Source: Lysobacter antibioticus (GTDB lineage: Bacteria; Pseudomonadota; Gammaproteobacteria; Xanthomonadales; Xanthomonadaceae). Taken from it: a stretch of 64,000 nt of DNA. Of this stretch, positions 34,709-43,189 are shown in pieces. The notes beneath the pieces were generated by a model, which worked only from the letters and a program-made list of their open reading frames with translations, had not been told where the DNA came from and did not search any database. Where the stretch lies: positions 24,745-88,744 of the forward strand of contig NZ_JMTZ01000001.1 of the NCBI RefSeq assembly GCF_000731095.1. Reading direction: 5' to 3'. Position numbers and translations under genes: made by a program. Positions within the stretch are counted from its first letter, which is position 1, and each line of letters starts with the position of its first letter.

Positions 34709-35500
34709 CTACATCTCAGGGGTCGATTGTTCGATGATCCGCTGCGATTCCTCGGCACGGCGTCGCGCTTCGCGGATCTCGGCGTCGGTCGCCTGCTTCT
34801 GCTCCGGCAACACTTCTCCATGCCAGGTCACGCTATCCATCGGCCTATCGTCCTCCCCGCGAGCTGGAGGTATCGGCCCCGGCTCGCGTTCCATGCGCTG
34901 CGCAGCGGGCCCTGCCGTGCCGGCCGTGCGCTGCAGCAAGGTCTGAATCAGCCATAGGAAAACCAACATACCCAGCAGAGAAAACAACCACCAAATGGCG
35001 TTGGCTGCGCGCTGTGAAGCGCGATTGACGCGCCCGCGCCTGCCGTGGCCGTTCGCTGTTGTGCGCACAGTGAATTGCGAGGCGTCGAGCCGATCCAGGC
35101 GCGCACCCAGCATGAGCCTGAGGGCATCGCCATCGATCAATTGAACGTGCCCCTGGCGGGTTGCGGCATCGATCGCAGCGCGAGTGAATTCGCCACTGCT
35201 TACCAGGATCGCGCCTGTTGCCCCTTCATTGACCAGCAGGCCCAGCAATTCGTGTACGGCGTTATGCGGAACCTGCTTGGCATTCCAGTGTTTGCACTGG
35301 ACCAGGATGTACTCATCCTCGCGATGGAGTTTCAGATCGATGCCGCCGTCGAAACGCGCCCCGGTGCCCGCTGTTCCCACGTGCTCGACGCGGAACCCCT
35401 GCCCGCGGTAATGCTCCGCGAGTAATGCCTCCAGTTGCTCCCAGCCGACTTTGGCCAAAGCGTCGTCGCGACGCTGGCGTACATTCTTGAGTCCGTTCAT
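34709..35500 (-). CDS. Mrr-like restriction endonuclease-fold protein with membrane anchor
   Basis: The 263-residue protein starts at the ATG at 35500; the longer frame to 35539 lacks a ribosome site. The N-terminal half has the Mrr_cat fold: WEQLEALLAEHYRGQGFRVE (E22), FDGGIDL (D55) and YILVQCKHW (Q68, K70), the D-(x)n-QxK active site. A single TM helix at about 170-190 follows, then a charged C-terminal tail rich in Glu, Arg and Pro. Classic Mrr restricts methylated DNA, but membrane-anchored variants are widespread and uncharacterised. It has no methylase partner nearby. Confidence 0.85.
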   Translation of the reverse strand: MNGLKNVRQRRDDALAKVGWEQLEALLAEHYRGQGFRVEHVGTAGTGARFDGGIDLKLHREDEYILVQCKHWNAKQVPHNAVHELLGLLVNEGATGAILVSSGEFTRAAIDAATRQGHVQLIDGDALRLMLGARLDRLDASQFTVRTTANGHGRRGRVNRASQRAANAIWWLFSLLGMLVFLWLIQTLLQRTAGTAGPAAQRMEREPGPIPPARGEDDRPMDSVTWHGEVLPEQKQATDAEIREARRRAEESQRIIEQSTPEM

Positions 35501-35753
35501 ACCTGCCCCGCAGCGGCCCACGCAAAAACGATAACCCACATCGGCGGCGCCATTCGAGTGACCCGGTGTCGGCAGGCGGGATGGTTGCGATGCATCGATA
35601 CCCGCGCCTCTCGGACGGACGAACAGCGGGCCGTCAGCCTACCTGCCCGGCATCGCCCATAGGTGCAATACCCAAGCTCACCCCACAGGTCCAGCATCGG
35701 CCCGATCCGGCGTTCGTCGCCGTCGAGCCGACACCCTGGGGAGGGAAGCACTC

Positions 35754-36929
35754 ATGCTCCGCACCGCGCTGAAGTGGGTTTGCCACGGTCCGTCCGATTC
35801 CGCCTTCGATTCGACCCGCGCCGCGGGCCTGACCCTATCGGCCCTGCTGCCGATGCTGGGCGCGCTCGCCTTGCTGGCGCCCTCCACCGCTCGGGCGCTG
35901 GATTGCGGCAGCAACAACGGCTACACCTGCCAAGGCACGGCTTCTCAGTACGCGGGAGGTTTCAGCCCCGGCGTGGGCAGCGGCGGCTTCGGCGGCGGCG
36001 ATTGTATCGCCACGCGCACGCCGGTCGTATTCGTCTCCGGCAACGGCGACAGCGCGCTCAGCTTCGACATGCCGCCGGCGGCGGTCACCGGCTACGCCAC
36101 ACCGGCCCATTCGATGTACGACGAGCTCAAGGCGCGCGGCTACAACGACTGCGAGCTGTTCGGCGTGACCTATCTGGATGCGGAGGAACGCAGCTCGCCG
36201 CAGTACAACTATCATCAGCCGGCCAAGTACCAGATCCTCAAGACCTTCATCGACAAGGTCAAAACCTACACCGGCCGCGGCCAGGTCGACATCGTCACCC
36301 ATTCGCTGGGCTCGTCGATGTCCCTGGCGATGCTGCGCTACTACGGCTATCAGGCCAGCGTGCGCCGCTTCGTCAATATCGGCGGCGGGCTGCGCGGCCT
36401 GCAGACCTGCCTCAGCACCGGCTATCAATCGCCGTATGCGCCGACCTGCAATGCCGAGGCCTATGTTTTTCCGTACGACTACTACACCTTCGGCCTTTAC
36501 CCGAGCAGCGGCGTCGCCTACTACGGCTATAACCGCTGGACCGGCAGCGGCAGCAACAGCCTTCGCGCCGTGCCGGCGATGTACAGCGGGATCGCGTTCT
36601 ACACGATCACTGCCGGTCTGCACGACCAGGTGCAGTGCTTCACCACCAGCTACTCGGCCGGTTGCAGCAGCGGCGCGCTGTTCAACCCCGCCAGCAACGT
36701 CAAGGCGCAAGTCGACATCGGCGTGGGCAGCACCGCCTATGCCTACGATTGGGATTGGAGCGACGGCAGCCCCTACAACGCCGGCGGCGGCGACACCAGC
36801 AACGGCGTCGGCCACTTCCGCTCCAAGACCAACGCCGGCCGCATCGTCTACAACATGCTGGCGACGACCTGCACGACCGGCTGCGCGAACGGCTATGTCG
36901 GTGTGAACGGGCCGGCAGTGAATCGCTAG
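35754..36929 (+). CDS. phaZ: Extracellular PHB depolymerase, PhaZ7 type
   Basis: The 391-residue precursor starts at the ATG at 35754, after GGGAGGGAAG. The mature part begins near residue 49 (LDCGSNNGYTCQGT) and follows the Paucimonas lemoignei PhaZ7 sequence closely: QYAGGFSPGVGSGGFGGG, YDELKARGYNDCELFGVTY and PYNAGGGDTSNGVGHF. The triad residues are S184 in VTHSLGSS (136 of the mature chain), D291 in AGLHDQV and H354 in GVGHFR. PhaZ7 degrades native amorphous poly(3-hydroxybutyrate) outside the cell. The lipase-box has Thr before His where PhaZ7 has Ala. Activity on the polymer remains to be shown. Confidence 0.9.
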   Translation: MLRTALKWVCHGPSDSAFDSTRAAGLTLSALLPMLGALALLAPSTARALDCGSNNGYTCQGTASQYAGGFSPGVGSGGFGGGDCIATRTPVVFVSGNGDSALSFDMPPAAVTGYATPAHSMYDELKARGYNDCELFGVTYLDAEERSSPQYNYHQPAKYQILKTFIDKVKTYTGRGQVDIVTHSLGSSMSLAMLRYYGYQASVRRFVNIGGGLRGLQTCLSTGYQSPYAPTCNAEAYVFPYDYYTFGLYPSSGVAYYGYNRWTGSGSNSLRAVPAMYSGIAFYTITAGLHDQVQCFTTSYSAGCSSGALFNPASNVKAQVDIGVGSTAYAYDWDWSDGSPYNAGGGDTSNGVGHFRSKTNAGRIVYNMLATTCTTGCANGYVGVNGPAVNR

Positions 36930-36990
36930 AAGCACCCAGACGGCGGAACCGTGATGGACCGCCGCGTCGAGCCCGATCGAGCGTGGGCCT

Positions 36991-37674
36991 TTACGACGGC
37001 GGGTTACCGTTTCCGCCGCCTGCGCCGCGGCTGTAATGCAGCAAGCGCCCGCGATGCGGAGGCAGGTCCGTGTCGTTCATCGGGCAGCGCCGCTCTTCCA
37101 CCGAATAGCCCTGCGCCAGCATCAGGCGGGTGAAACGCGCGCTGTTGCCGCGGCCGGGATCGGTGATCAGCACCTGCGCATCGTCGAAGGCGTGACGAGC
37201 GATGACCTCGCCGATCAACTCGGCCTGATCGCGCTCGTACAGCACGTCGCTGGCGATGATCAGGTCGAAGCGGCCGAGCGTGGGCAGCGGCGTGTCCCAA
37301 CGCAGTTGCCGGTAATGCACCGCCGGCAGTTGATTCAATGCGGCGTTGTAGGCCAGGAAGGGTTCGGTGAGCGGATGCACGTCGCTGGCGACGATGTTCG
37401 CCCCGCGCCGCTGCAACACCAGGCTGGCCAGGCCGATGCCGCAGCCGAGTTCGAGGATGCGTTCGCCATGGATGGCGAAACGGTGCATGGCCTGCGCCAG
37501 CAATTGCCCGGCCGGCCAGACCTGCCCGAACAGACTCCATTGCGCGGCGGAAATGCCGAGGCGTTCGCCGTGGCCATCGGGATCGCTGAACTGCTGCAGA
37601 TCGCTCAACACTCGCAAGCCCCAGGCGTCGCCGCCTACGGTCAGGGAAAGTTGTCGGGTGGTATAGCCGGGCAA
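36991..37674 (-). CDS. Class I SAM-dependent methyltransferase (lysine methyltransferase-like)
   Basis: The 227-residue protein has motif I ILELGCGIGLASLVL (around residues 73-87), motif II acidic NIVASDVHP, and RFDLIIASDVLYERDQ as motif IV. This order and the DVLYE signature match the METTL21/Methyltransf_16 group of protein methyltransferases. A companion frame at 37004-37687 is a shadow. It is cytoplasmic. The substrate protein is unknown. Confidence 0.86.
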   Translation of the reverse strand: MPGYTTRQLSLTVGGDAWGLRVLSDLQQFSDPDGHGERLGISAAQWSLFGQVWPAGQLLAQAMHRFAIHGERILELGCGIGLASLVLQRRGANIVASDVHPLTEPFLAYNAALNQLPAVHYRQLRWDTPLPTLGRFDLIIASDVLYERDQAELIGEVIARHAFDDAQVLITDPGRGNSARFTRLMLAQGYSVEERRCPMNDTDLPPHRGRLLHYSRGAGGGNGNPPS

Positions 37675-38247
37675 AAGCCGCTCCCAAGTGGGCGTCCCCC
37701 TGGATCAGGGCGATGACGCGTGAAAGGGAGCGAAGCGAGCGATCAAGGATCGGTCGGGCGAGACGCGCGATTGGAACGGCTTACGACTGCATCCTACACC
37801 TGTGCGGGCGGTCGCGAGGCCGAAAGCCTGAACCGAGCGTCGGCCGCGACGCGCAGTGCCTGACCCAGCCGGCGCGGGCCGACCGGCGCCTGCTCACTCA
37901 GCGGCAGGCTGAGCTTGCGCGACGGCCGCTTCGCGACGACCCGTGTCCGCCGCCGGCTCGAAACTGCGACCGCCGGCCCGACTTCGTCATCGGCCTGGCC
38001 GCCCCGCTCCCCTCACTACGTCCATCCCGAAGAAGCGCTGTATCGACGGTCGTGATCGGCGATCTCAGCGCTCTGCATCGTTCAACGACCGAGAGATGGC
38101 CGCCGACTTCGAAGATGCCCGCCGCGAAGATGCTCGATGCCCGTCGACATCCAAGCCGGGCGCATCGACGCGATACGAGAAGGCGGAACAAAGCGCTCGG
38201 CAAACCATGCAGCCGATTACGGATCGCCCACGAACCAGGAGGACTGC
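37675..38247. other. Intergenic stretch upstream of tyrosinase
   Basis: These 573 bases lie between the divergent methyltransferase and tyrosinase genes. The longer open frames here are arginine/proline-rich and lack start signals. No repeat was recognised. Expected promoters for both flanking genes are not obvious. Confidence 0.45.
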
Positions 38248-39891
38248 ATGATGCGCTATACACGCCGCGAATTTCTGACCACCACCGCCGCCGCGCTCGG
38301 CAGCTCGATGTTGCCGTTCGGCTCGGCCCTCGCCGCAGGCGCCGAAGGGCCGGACAAGGCCGCGCGCTGGCGTCGTTACGACGTCGCCACCCCGGAGGGC
38401 CAGAAGATGCTGGTCAGCTACGCGCGCGGCATCGAAGCCATGCTCAAGCTGCCTCCCGAAGATCCGCTCAACTGGTTCCGTAACGCCTTCACCCATTTCC
38501 TCGATTGCCCGCACGGCAATTGGTGGTTCTATGTCTGGCACCGCGGTTATGTGGGTTATTTCGAACGCGCCATCCGCAGGCTCAGCAACGATCCGAATTT
38601 CGCCATGCCGTTCTGGGACTGGACCCGCCATCCGGAAATCCCCGCGGGCATGTTCGACGGTGTCCTCACCCCCACCGACGGCGCCTATTCGCCGTATACC
38701 GGCAACCTGGCGAAGTTCACCTCCTTCATCAAGCCCTCGCTTACGAAGTACTGGAACTCGCTGTCGAGTGCGCAGCGCACGCAGTTGCAGTCGCGCGGTT
38801 ATTCGACCTTCGACCAGGTCTGGAACGACGTCACCGGTTACAACGTGGCGCAGAAGACCGGCATCTCCGGCAATCAGGCCTTCGTGGTCACCTGCGCTGC
38901 GCGCTACTTGTCGCGATCCAATCCCAAGCTCGACGAGAAAACGACTTACGACGTCTCCCCGCACGTCATCGATTCCGGGCTGGCGCCGACCCTGTTCTAC
39001 GATCCCAGCATCAGCAACAGCTTCGCCAGCTCGAAGACCGCCACCCATCTGGTGCAGCCCGACGGCTCGACCCATTTCTCGATCCTAGAAGGCTTCCCGC
39101 ACAACAAGGTGCACAACTACATCGGCGGCGTCGGCCCGATCGACCCGGGCCCCTACGGCAACATGACCAACTTCCTGTCGCCGGTGGACCCGATCTTCTA
39201 TCTGCACCACTCGAACATGGACCGCCTGTGGTATCTGTGGACGAAGAAACAGTTCTTGGCCGGCTTGCCGATCCTGCCGACCGGCAGCGATTCGAACACC
39301 TTCCTGAACGAGCCCTTCTTGTTCTACGTCGGCGGCGACGGCGGCTTCGTCGGCCCCAGCAAGGCCGGCGACTACGTCAGCACGACCGCCTTCGACTACG
39401 ACTACGGCCCTGGCTACGGCAGCGAACTGCCAACGCAGCCGAAGTTGCAGGCGTCGGCGGAACGGTTCGGTTCGATCAAGGGCGCGGTCGAAGCGAATAC
39501 GGCCTCGGTGACCTTGCCGGCGGCGCTGGTAAAACGCCATCTGGCCGATACCTTACCGGCGCCGTTGATCGCCGAGGTCACTTTCGACCGCCCGGACGGA
39601 TTGGCGCTCGCGCGCGAGTTCGACGTGCTGGTCAACGCGCCGGCCGACGTCGGCCAGGTCGACGCGAACAGCCCCTACTACGCAGGCACCATCGCCTTCT
39701 TCGGCTCGACCATGCCGAACATGGCGATGTCGCACTCGGCCACGTTCGCCGTACCCTTGCGCAAGACCTTGCAGGCGTTCTCCACCGCCGAAGGCGCCAG
39801 CACACGCTTGAACATTCGTTTGGTGCCCTCGGGCCCGCAACCGGCCGACCCGGTGCCGGTCAAAGCCGTTTCGATCACCTCGGGCGGCTGA
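38248..39891 (+). CDS. Tat-exported tyrosinase / polyphenol oxidase
   Basis: The 547-residue protein starts at tandem ATG codons (38248, 38251) behind AGGAGG. It has a Tat signal (TRREFLTTTAAALGSS). CuA ligands are H83, H89 and H98 in FTHFLDCPHG...VWHRG. CuB ligands are H285 and H289 in FPHNKVHN, plus H320 or H321 in FYLHHSNMDRLW. C87 two residues before H89 matches the Cys-x-His thioether arrangement of fungal and plant enzymes, not Streptomyces MelC2. The C-terminal part (about 420-547) contains REFDVLVNAP, resembling the KFDV domain of plant polyphenol oxidases. It probably oxidises phenols outside the cytoplasm and could give melanin-like pigment. Confidence 0.88.
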   Translation: MMRYTRREFLTTTAAALGSSMLPFGSALAAGAEGPDKAARWRRYDVATPEGQKMLVSYARGIEAMLKLPPEDPLNWFRNAFTHFLDCPHGNWWFYVWHRGYVGYFERAIRRLSNDPNFAMPFWDWTRHPEIPAGMFDGVLTPTDGAYSPYTGNLAKFTSFIKPSLTKYWNSLSSAQRTQLQSRGYSTFDQVWNDVTGYNVAQKTGISGNQAFVVTCAARYLSRSNPKLDEKTTYDVSPHVIDSGLAPTLFYDPSISNSFASSKTATHLVQPDGSTHFSILEGFPHNKVHNYIGGVGPIDPGPYGNMTNFLSPVDPIFYLHHSNMDRLWYLWTKKQFLAGLPILPTGSDSNTFLNEPFLFYVGGDGGFVGPSKAGDYVSTTAFDYDYGPGYGSELPTQPKLQASAERFGSIKGAVEANTASVTLPAALVKRHLADTLPAPLIAEVTFDRPDGLALAREFDVLVNAPADVGQVDANSPYYAGTIAFFGSTMPNMAMSHSATFAVPLRKTLQAFSTAEGASTRLNIRLVPSGPQPADPVPVKAVSITSGG

Positions 39892-39897
39892 TCGGGC

Positions 39898-40296
39898 ATG
39901 TTTCGCGGCCTCGTCGCCGTCGTCTTCGCACTCGCCCTGCTGATCGTGCAGGGCGGGTGCGCGGCGAGCCGCGATTACACCAGCCTGACGCTGCCGCATC
40001 CGCCGAAACCCGGCGAGCGCGCCTTCCTAGAAGTGGAGTTGGGCGCGCTCCCCACCGGGCATGAGGTCGAAGTGAGCAGCGACACGGGGCGCAGGCTGGG
40101 GGTGATCTCGCCCCATGCCATCCGTCCCGGCCGCGACGCCGGCACCTATACCCTGCCGTTGCCCGCCGATGCGGTTCGCGACACGCCGTTGCGTGTGAGG
40201 ATCCGCATCACCCGTGCGGACGCCGCGCCGCGCGAGGCGTCCGCCGATGAAGTACGCGGCGTACGGGTGATCCTCAGCGGCGACCAGGGCCCCTGA
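39898..40296 (+). CDS. Lipoprotein linked to tyrosinase
   Basis: The 132-residue product starts six bases after the tyrosinase stop, so the two are almost certainly co-transcribed. It has a lipoprotein signal (VFALALLIVQGGC). The mature domain is beta-rich (RAFLEVELGALPTGHEVEVSSDTGRRLG) with no His-rich or Cys-rich copper site. In Streptomyces a small partner (MelC1) loads copper into tyrosinase. This protein is not similar to MelC1, but the tight linkage suggests some accessory role. Confidence 0.72.
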   Translation: MFRGLVAVVFALALLIVQGGCAASRDYTSLTLPHPPKPGERAFLEVELGALPTGHEVEVSSDTGRRLGVISPHAIRPGRDAGTYTLPLPADAVRDTPLRVRIRITRADAAPREASADEVRGVRVILSGDQGP

Positions 40297-40357
40297 GCGC
40301 ACGCTCAGCATCTGCTCCGGTTGCAGCGACTCGGTCGCGGCGAATCAATCGACTCAG

Positions 40358-40738
40358 TCAGTTGACTCGAATCGCCTCGCCGCCGCACTCGCCGTCGGGT
40401 TGCAACTGGCGCAATTCGCACTCGATGTCCCAAGCATCGCCGTGGACCGCCAGGAAACGGCGCGTGTGCGCGATCGCCTCTTCCTTCGAGTTCGCCTCCA
40501 GCAAGGCATAGCCGCCGATCACTTCCTTGCTTTCGGTGAACGGACCGTCGGTGGCGGTGATCTTGCCGCTGCGCAAGCGCAGGCGCACGCCGTCGGAACT
40601 CGGGGTGAGACCGGCGGTGCCGATCAGCACCCCGGCGCGGGTCATCTCTTCCATCAACTTGCCCATGTCGGCCATCAACTGCTCGGTAAGCGGTTGGCAG
40701 GTGGTCTCGTTGATCCGGATCATCGAAAGAAAGCGCAT
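40358..40738 (-). CDS. YCII-related DGPF-domain protein
   Basis: The 126-residue protein starts at the ATG at 40738, after AGGAGACC. The defining stretch is ITATDGPFTESKEVIGGYALLEANSKEEAIAHTRRF (DGPF at its start), preceded by MRFLSMIRINE. DGPF proteins commonly pair with an ECF sigma factor of the SigJ type, but none follows here; the downstream neighbour is the convergent tyrosinase lipoprotein gene. The function of the fold is unknown. Confidence 0.87.
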   Translation of the reverse strand: MRFLSMIRINETTCQPLTEQLMADMGKLMEEMTRAGVLIGTAGLTPSSDGVRLRLRSGKITATDGPFTESKEVIGGYALLEANSKEEAIAHTRRFLAVHGDAWDIECELRQLQPDGECGGEAIRVN

Positions 40739-40968
40739 GCAGGTCTCCTGGTGGTCGCATCGGTGGAGCGCGGCCGCCGGAAGCTCCGGCGCTTGAAACC
40801 CGCTCCTGTCAGGACGACGAACCAGCGGGGCGGAAATCGACACGCCCGCGGAAATCGATGCACGGCCGGGACAAGCCGGCCCAGAGCCGCTCGGACCCTA
40901 CCCACTTGAGGCCGCCGCGGAGGGCGGCCTCGTAACTTGCGGCACCGGCCGAGACCGGCGCCGGGCGC

Positions 40969-41892
40969 TCAGGCCTGGTGAGCCAAGGCGAAATCGATGG
41001 CCGCGCACACCGCCGCCGCCTGCGCGGCATTGCACTGCTCCGGCGTGGCGCGCGGGCTGTCGGGATAGACCTCGGTGGTGGTGCGATAGCGGGCATCGGT
41101 GATGCCGGCGCACAGGCCGAGCGACTTGACCGGGTAATTGATCACGCCGTGCGCGACCACGGTCGAGCCGATGATCTCGCCTTGGGCGTCGGCCGGAGCG
41201 ATATGGGTAACTTTCTCGACCGCGGCGATCACTGCCTGCTGGAACTCGGGTTGCGGGTCTTCGCTGTCGCCGACCAGATAAAAGCCGTCGGGGATTTCGC
41301 CGGGCTCGTAGGGCTTGCCGTCGCGCGCGGCCAAGGCTGGGCGGAACTCGGACTCGTCGCTGTCGGTGGTTTCGTGCAGGTCGATGTGCACCAGCGCCTC
41401 GGCGCGTACCGGCGCGACCAGGCGCATCAACGCCGCCGATTCTTCGGCCGGGCTGTTTTCGCGGAATGAGCGGTTAGGGTCGATCGCATCGGCGTTCCAA
41501 CGGTGGATGCGTTCGTAGGCCCAGGGGCTGATGCAGGGCGCGACCAGCAGATTGACCCGGCCGGCATAGTCGGCGGCATGGCGCTCGACGAATTCCAGCG
41601 CGCCGTGCACACCGCTGGTTTCGTAGCCGTGCACGCCGCCGGTAACGAGCATGCAGGGCAAGCCGTCCTGCCAGTCGCGGCTCTTGATCGCGAACAAGGG
41701 ATAGCTGTCCGGGGCGTAATCGAGGCGACCGTACTCGACCACGTCGAAACGCGAGCGCAGACGCTCGATCGCGCTGACCACGCCGGCCTGGTAGCTGCGA
41801 TGGCGGACCTGGCTGGAGCGCCATTGCGCCACTTCCGCCGCGCCCCAGGGCTGTCCGGGCGTGCCGATCGGGTAGAAAGCTGGTGCGGTCAT
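40969..41892 (-). CDS. M14-family metallocarboxypeptidase-like protein
   Basis: The 307-residue protein has zinc ligands H88 and E91 in LVTGGVHGYETSG, and H173 in ALVHIDLHETTDSD. The substrate-binding pair DPNRSF (N140, R141) also fits family M14. The domain lacks a signal peptide and so appears cytoplasmic. M14 proteins of this form resemble succinylglutamate desuccinylase/aspartoacylase-like or cytosolic carboxypeptidase-like members. Substrate is not assigned. Confidence 0.87.
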   Translation of the reverse strand: MTAPAFYPIGTPGQPWGAAEVAQWRSSQVRHRSYQAGVVSAIERLRSRFDVVEYGRLDYAPDSYPLFAIKSRDWQDGLPCMLVTGGVHGYETSGVHGALEFVERHAADYAGRVNLLVAPCISPWAYERIHRWNADAIDPNRSFRENSPAEESAALMRLVAPVRAEALVHIDLHETTDSDESEFRPALAARDGKPYEPGEIPDGFYLVGDSEDPQPEFQQAVIAAVEKVTHIAPADAQGEIIGSTVVAHGVINYPVKSLGLCAGITDARYRTTTEVYPDSPRATPEQCNAAQAAAVCAAIDFALAHQA

Positions 41893-42125
41893 CGCGTCGC
41901 TCGCTCTGGTGCGTGATGGAAAGGCCGGTATTTTAGCACCGGCCCGGGAGCCGGCCGGTCAAGCGGGCTCCGGCCTCCCTGCACAAAACCCGGGGCAGGC
42001 GATGAGCCGTCGAAAAAATTCGCGCCGGAACCAAACACCGTGTCGATTCGTCGGCGCCTCGTTCGTCGAATTGGCACAAGGGCGAAAACCGACCGCCCCA
42101 ACCAACCACTCCAGGAGCCGCACCG

Positions 42126-42356
42126 ATGTCCTTCCAGGCCTATCTCGACAATATCCAGACCAAGACCGGCAAGACCCCGGCCCAGTTTCGCTCCCTCGCC
42201 AAAAGCAAGGGTTTCGCCGACGCCAAGGGCCTGAAGCCGGGCATCAAGGCCGGCGACATCATCGCCTGGCTGAAGCAGGACTTCGAACTCGGGCAAGGCC
42301 ACGCCATGGCCATCGTGGCCCTGCTCAAGGGCAGCAAGAAGGAAGGCGACAAGTAA
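42126..42356 (+). CDS. DUF4287 domain protein
   Basis: The 76-residue protein reads as a full DUF4287 unit: SFQAYLDNIQTKTGKTPAQF, then SLAKSKGF, LKPGIKAGDIIAWLKQDFELGQGHAMAIVALLKG. The CCAGGAG upstream serves as ribosome site. It is a small soluble helical protein with unknown role. Two hairpins follow. Confidence 0.9.
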   Translation: MSFQAYLDNIQTKTGKTPAQFRSLAKSKGFADAKGLKPGIKAGDIIAWLKQDFELGQGHAMAIVALLKGSKKEGDK

Positions 42357-42397
42357 GACTCAGCCGTACGCGGGCACCGGCAAGACGAAGAGCGCAC

Positions 42398-42441
42398 GAG
42401 GCCCGACCGGGCCTCAGGTCGAAGCCCTGCTCGGCAGGGCT
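42398..42441 (+). terminator. Two consecutive hairpins after DUF4287 gene
   Basis: GAGGCCC (42398-42404) pairs with GGGCCTC (42409-42415). AGCCCTGC (42423-42430) pairs with GCAGGGCT (42434-42441). Neither has a T-run, but together they are a plausible transcript end between convergent genes. Confidence 0.5.
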
Positions 42442-42534
42442 CGATTCGACAAAGCGCTCGCCCCAAGTGGGACGACGGAACCAACGACGGAGCCAGGGCG
42501 GGAATTCGGCGAACCGCGCCCGGCTTCGCGCGAT

Positions 42535-43137
42535 TTATGCGGCCTCGAAGAACATCAGATAGACCAGGCGGCCGTTCTGCAGGCTGTCGCCGAAGCCCGC
42601 GCCGGCGGTATGCCACAGCCACGGCCTCAGCAGGATCAGGCGATTGAAGCGCATCGGCACCGTCATCGTCGTTTCCCAACAGCTGTCGTCGAGGCCGTCG
42701 CGTTCGATGATGTCCTGATGGGCCTCGTCGATCGAGGCATACCCCAGCTCGGCCAGCTCGCGCTCGTTCATCGGGCGGCGATCGGTGTTGGTGCGGCGAT
42801 GGCGGAAGAAATCGGTGCCCCCGCGGCAGTCCTCGGGACGGCTGAGGTAGAGCACGCCGGACCAATAACCTGGGTCGACATGAACCTTGCCGCGGCCCTG
42901 GTCAGAGCCCAGGGTAATGCGGAATTTCGCGTGCGACCCCAGCGGCGAGATCACCTTGAGACGTTCGCCGACGATGCTGGACACGTACTGGGCCAGGCCG
43001 TCCAGCTCGATCCGTTCCAGCGAATTGCGCCCCGGGAACGCGCCCTCCTGATCCGGATACGTCAGGCGCAAGGCCGCGTCGCGCAGCCCGTTCGCGTGCT
43101 CGAAGAAGTCGTCGACAACGATCAGGGAAGTGGGCAT
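42535..43137 (-). CDS. DUF6445-type 2-oxoglutarate oxygenase-like protein
   Basis: The 200-residue protein opens with LIVVDDFFEHANGLRDAALRLTYPDQ and FPGRNS, as in DUF6445. An Fe(II)-site pattern is seen: KVHVDPGYWSGVLYLS provides an HxD pair and RPWLWHTAGAGFG a distal His. The YWSGVLYLS and FFEAA end fit a jelly-roll oxygenase fold. Members are often found near tryptophan halogenases and TonB receptors; here the neighbour upstream is a glycosyltransferase on the same strand, 52 bases away. The substrate is unknown. Confidence 0.78.
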   Translation of the reverse strand: MPTSLIVVDDFFEHANGLRDAALRLTYPDQEGAFPGRNSLERIELDGLAQYVSSIVGERLKVISPLGSHAKFRITLGSDQGRGKVHVDPGYWSGVLYLSRPEDCRGGTDFFRHRRTNTDRRPMNERELAELGYASIDEAHQDIIERDGLDDSCWETTMTVPMRFNRLILLRPWLWHTAGAGFGDSLQNGRLVYLMFFEAA

Positions 43138-43189
43138 GTCAGCGGCGGGACGATCAATGAGGGGACGAAGCCGGAAAGGATGAAGCGGC

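Noticed and set aside
35835..36935. 366-codon minus-strand frame opposite the PHB depolymerase
   Set aside because: Repetitive Val/Ala/Gly composition typical of antisense high-GC sequence.
37713..38483. 256-codon plus-strand frame before the tyrosinase
   Set aside because: It overlaps the tyrosinase start in another frame, is Arg-rich and lacks a ribosome site.
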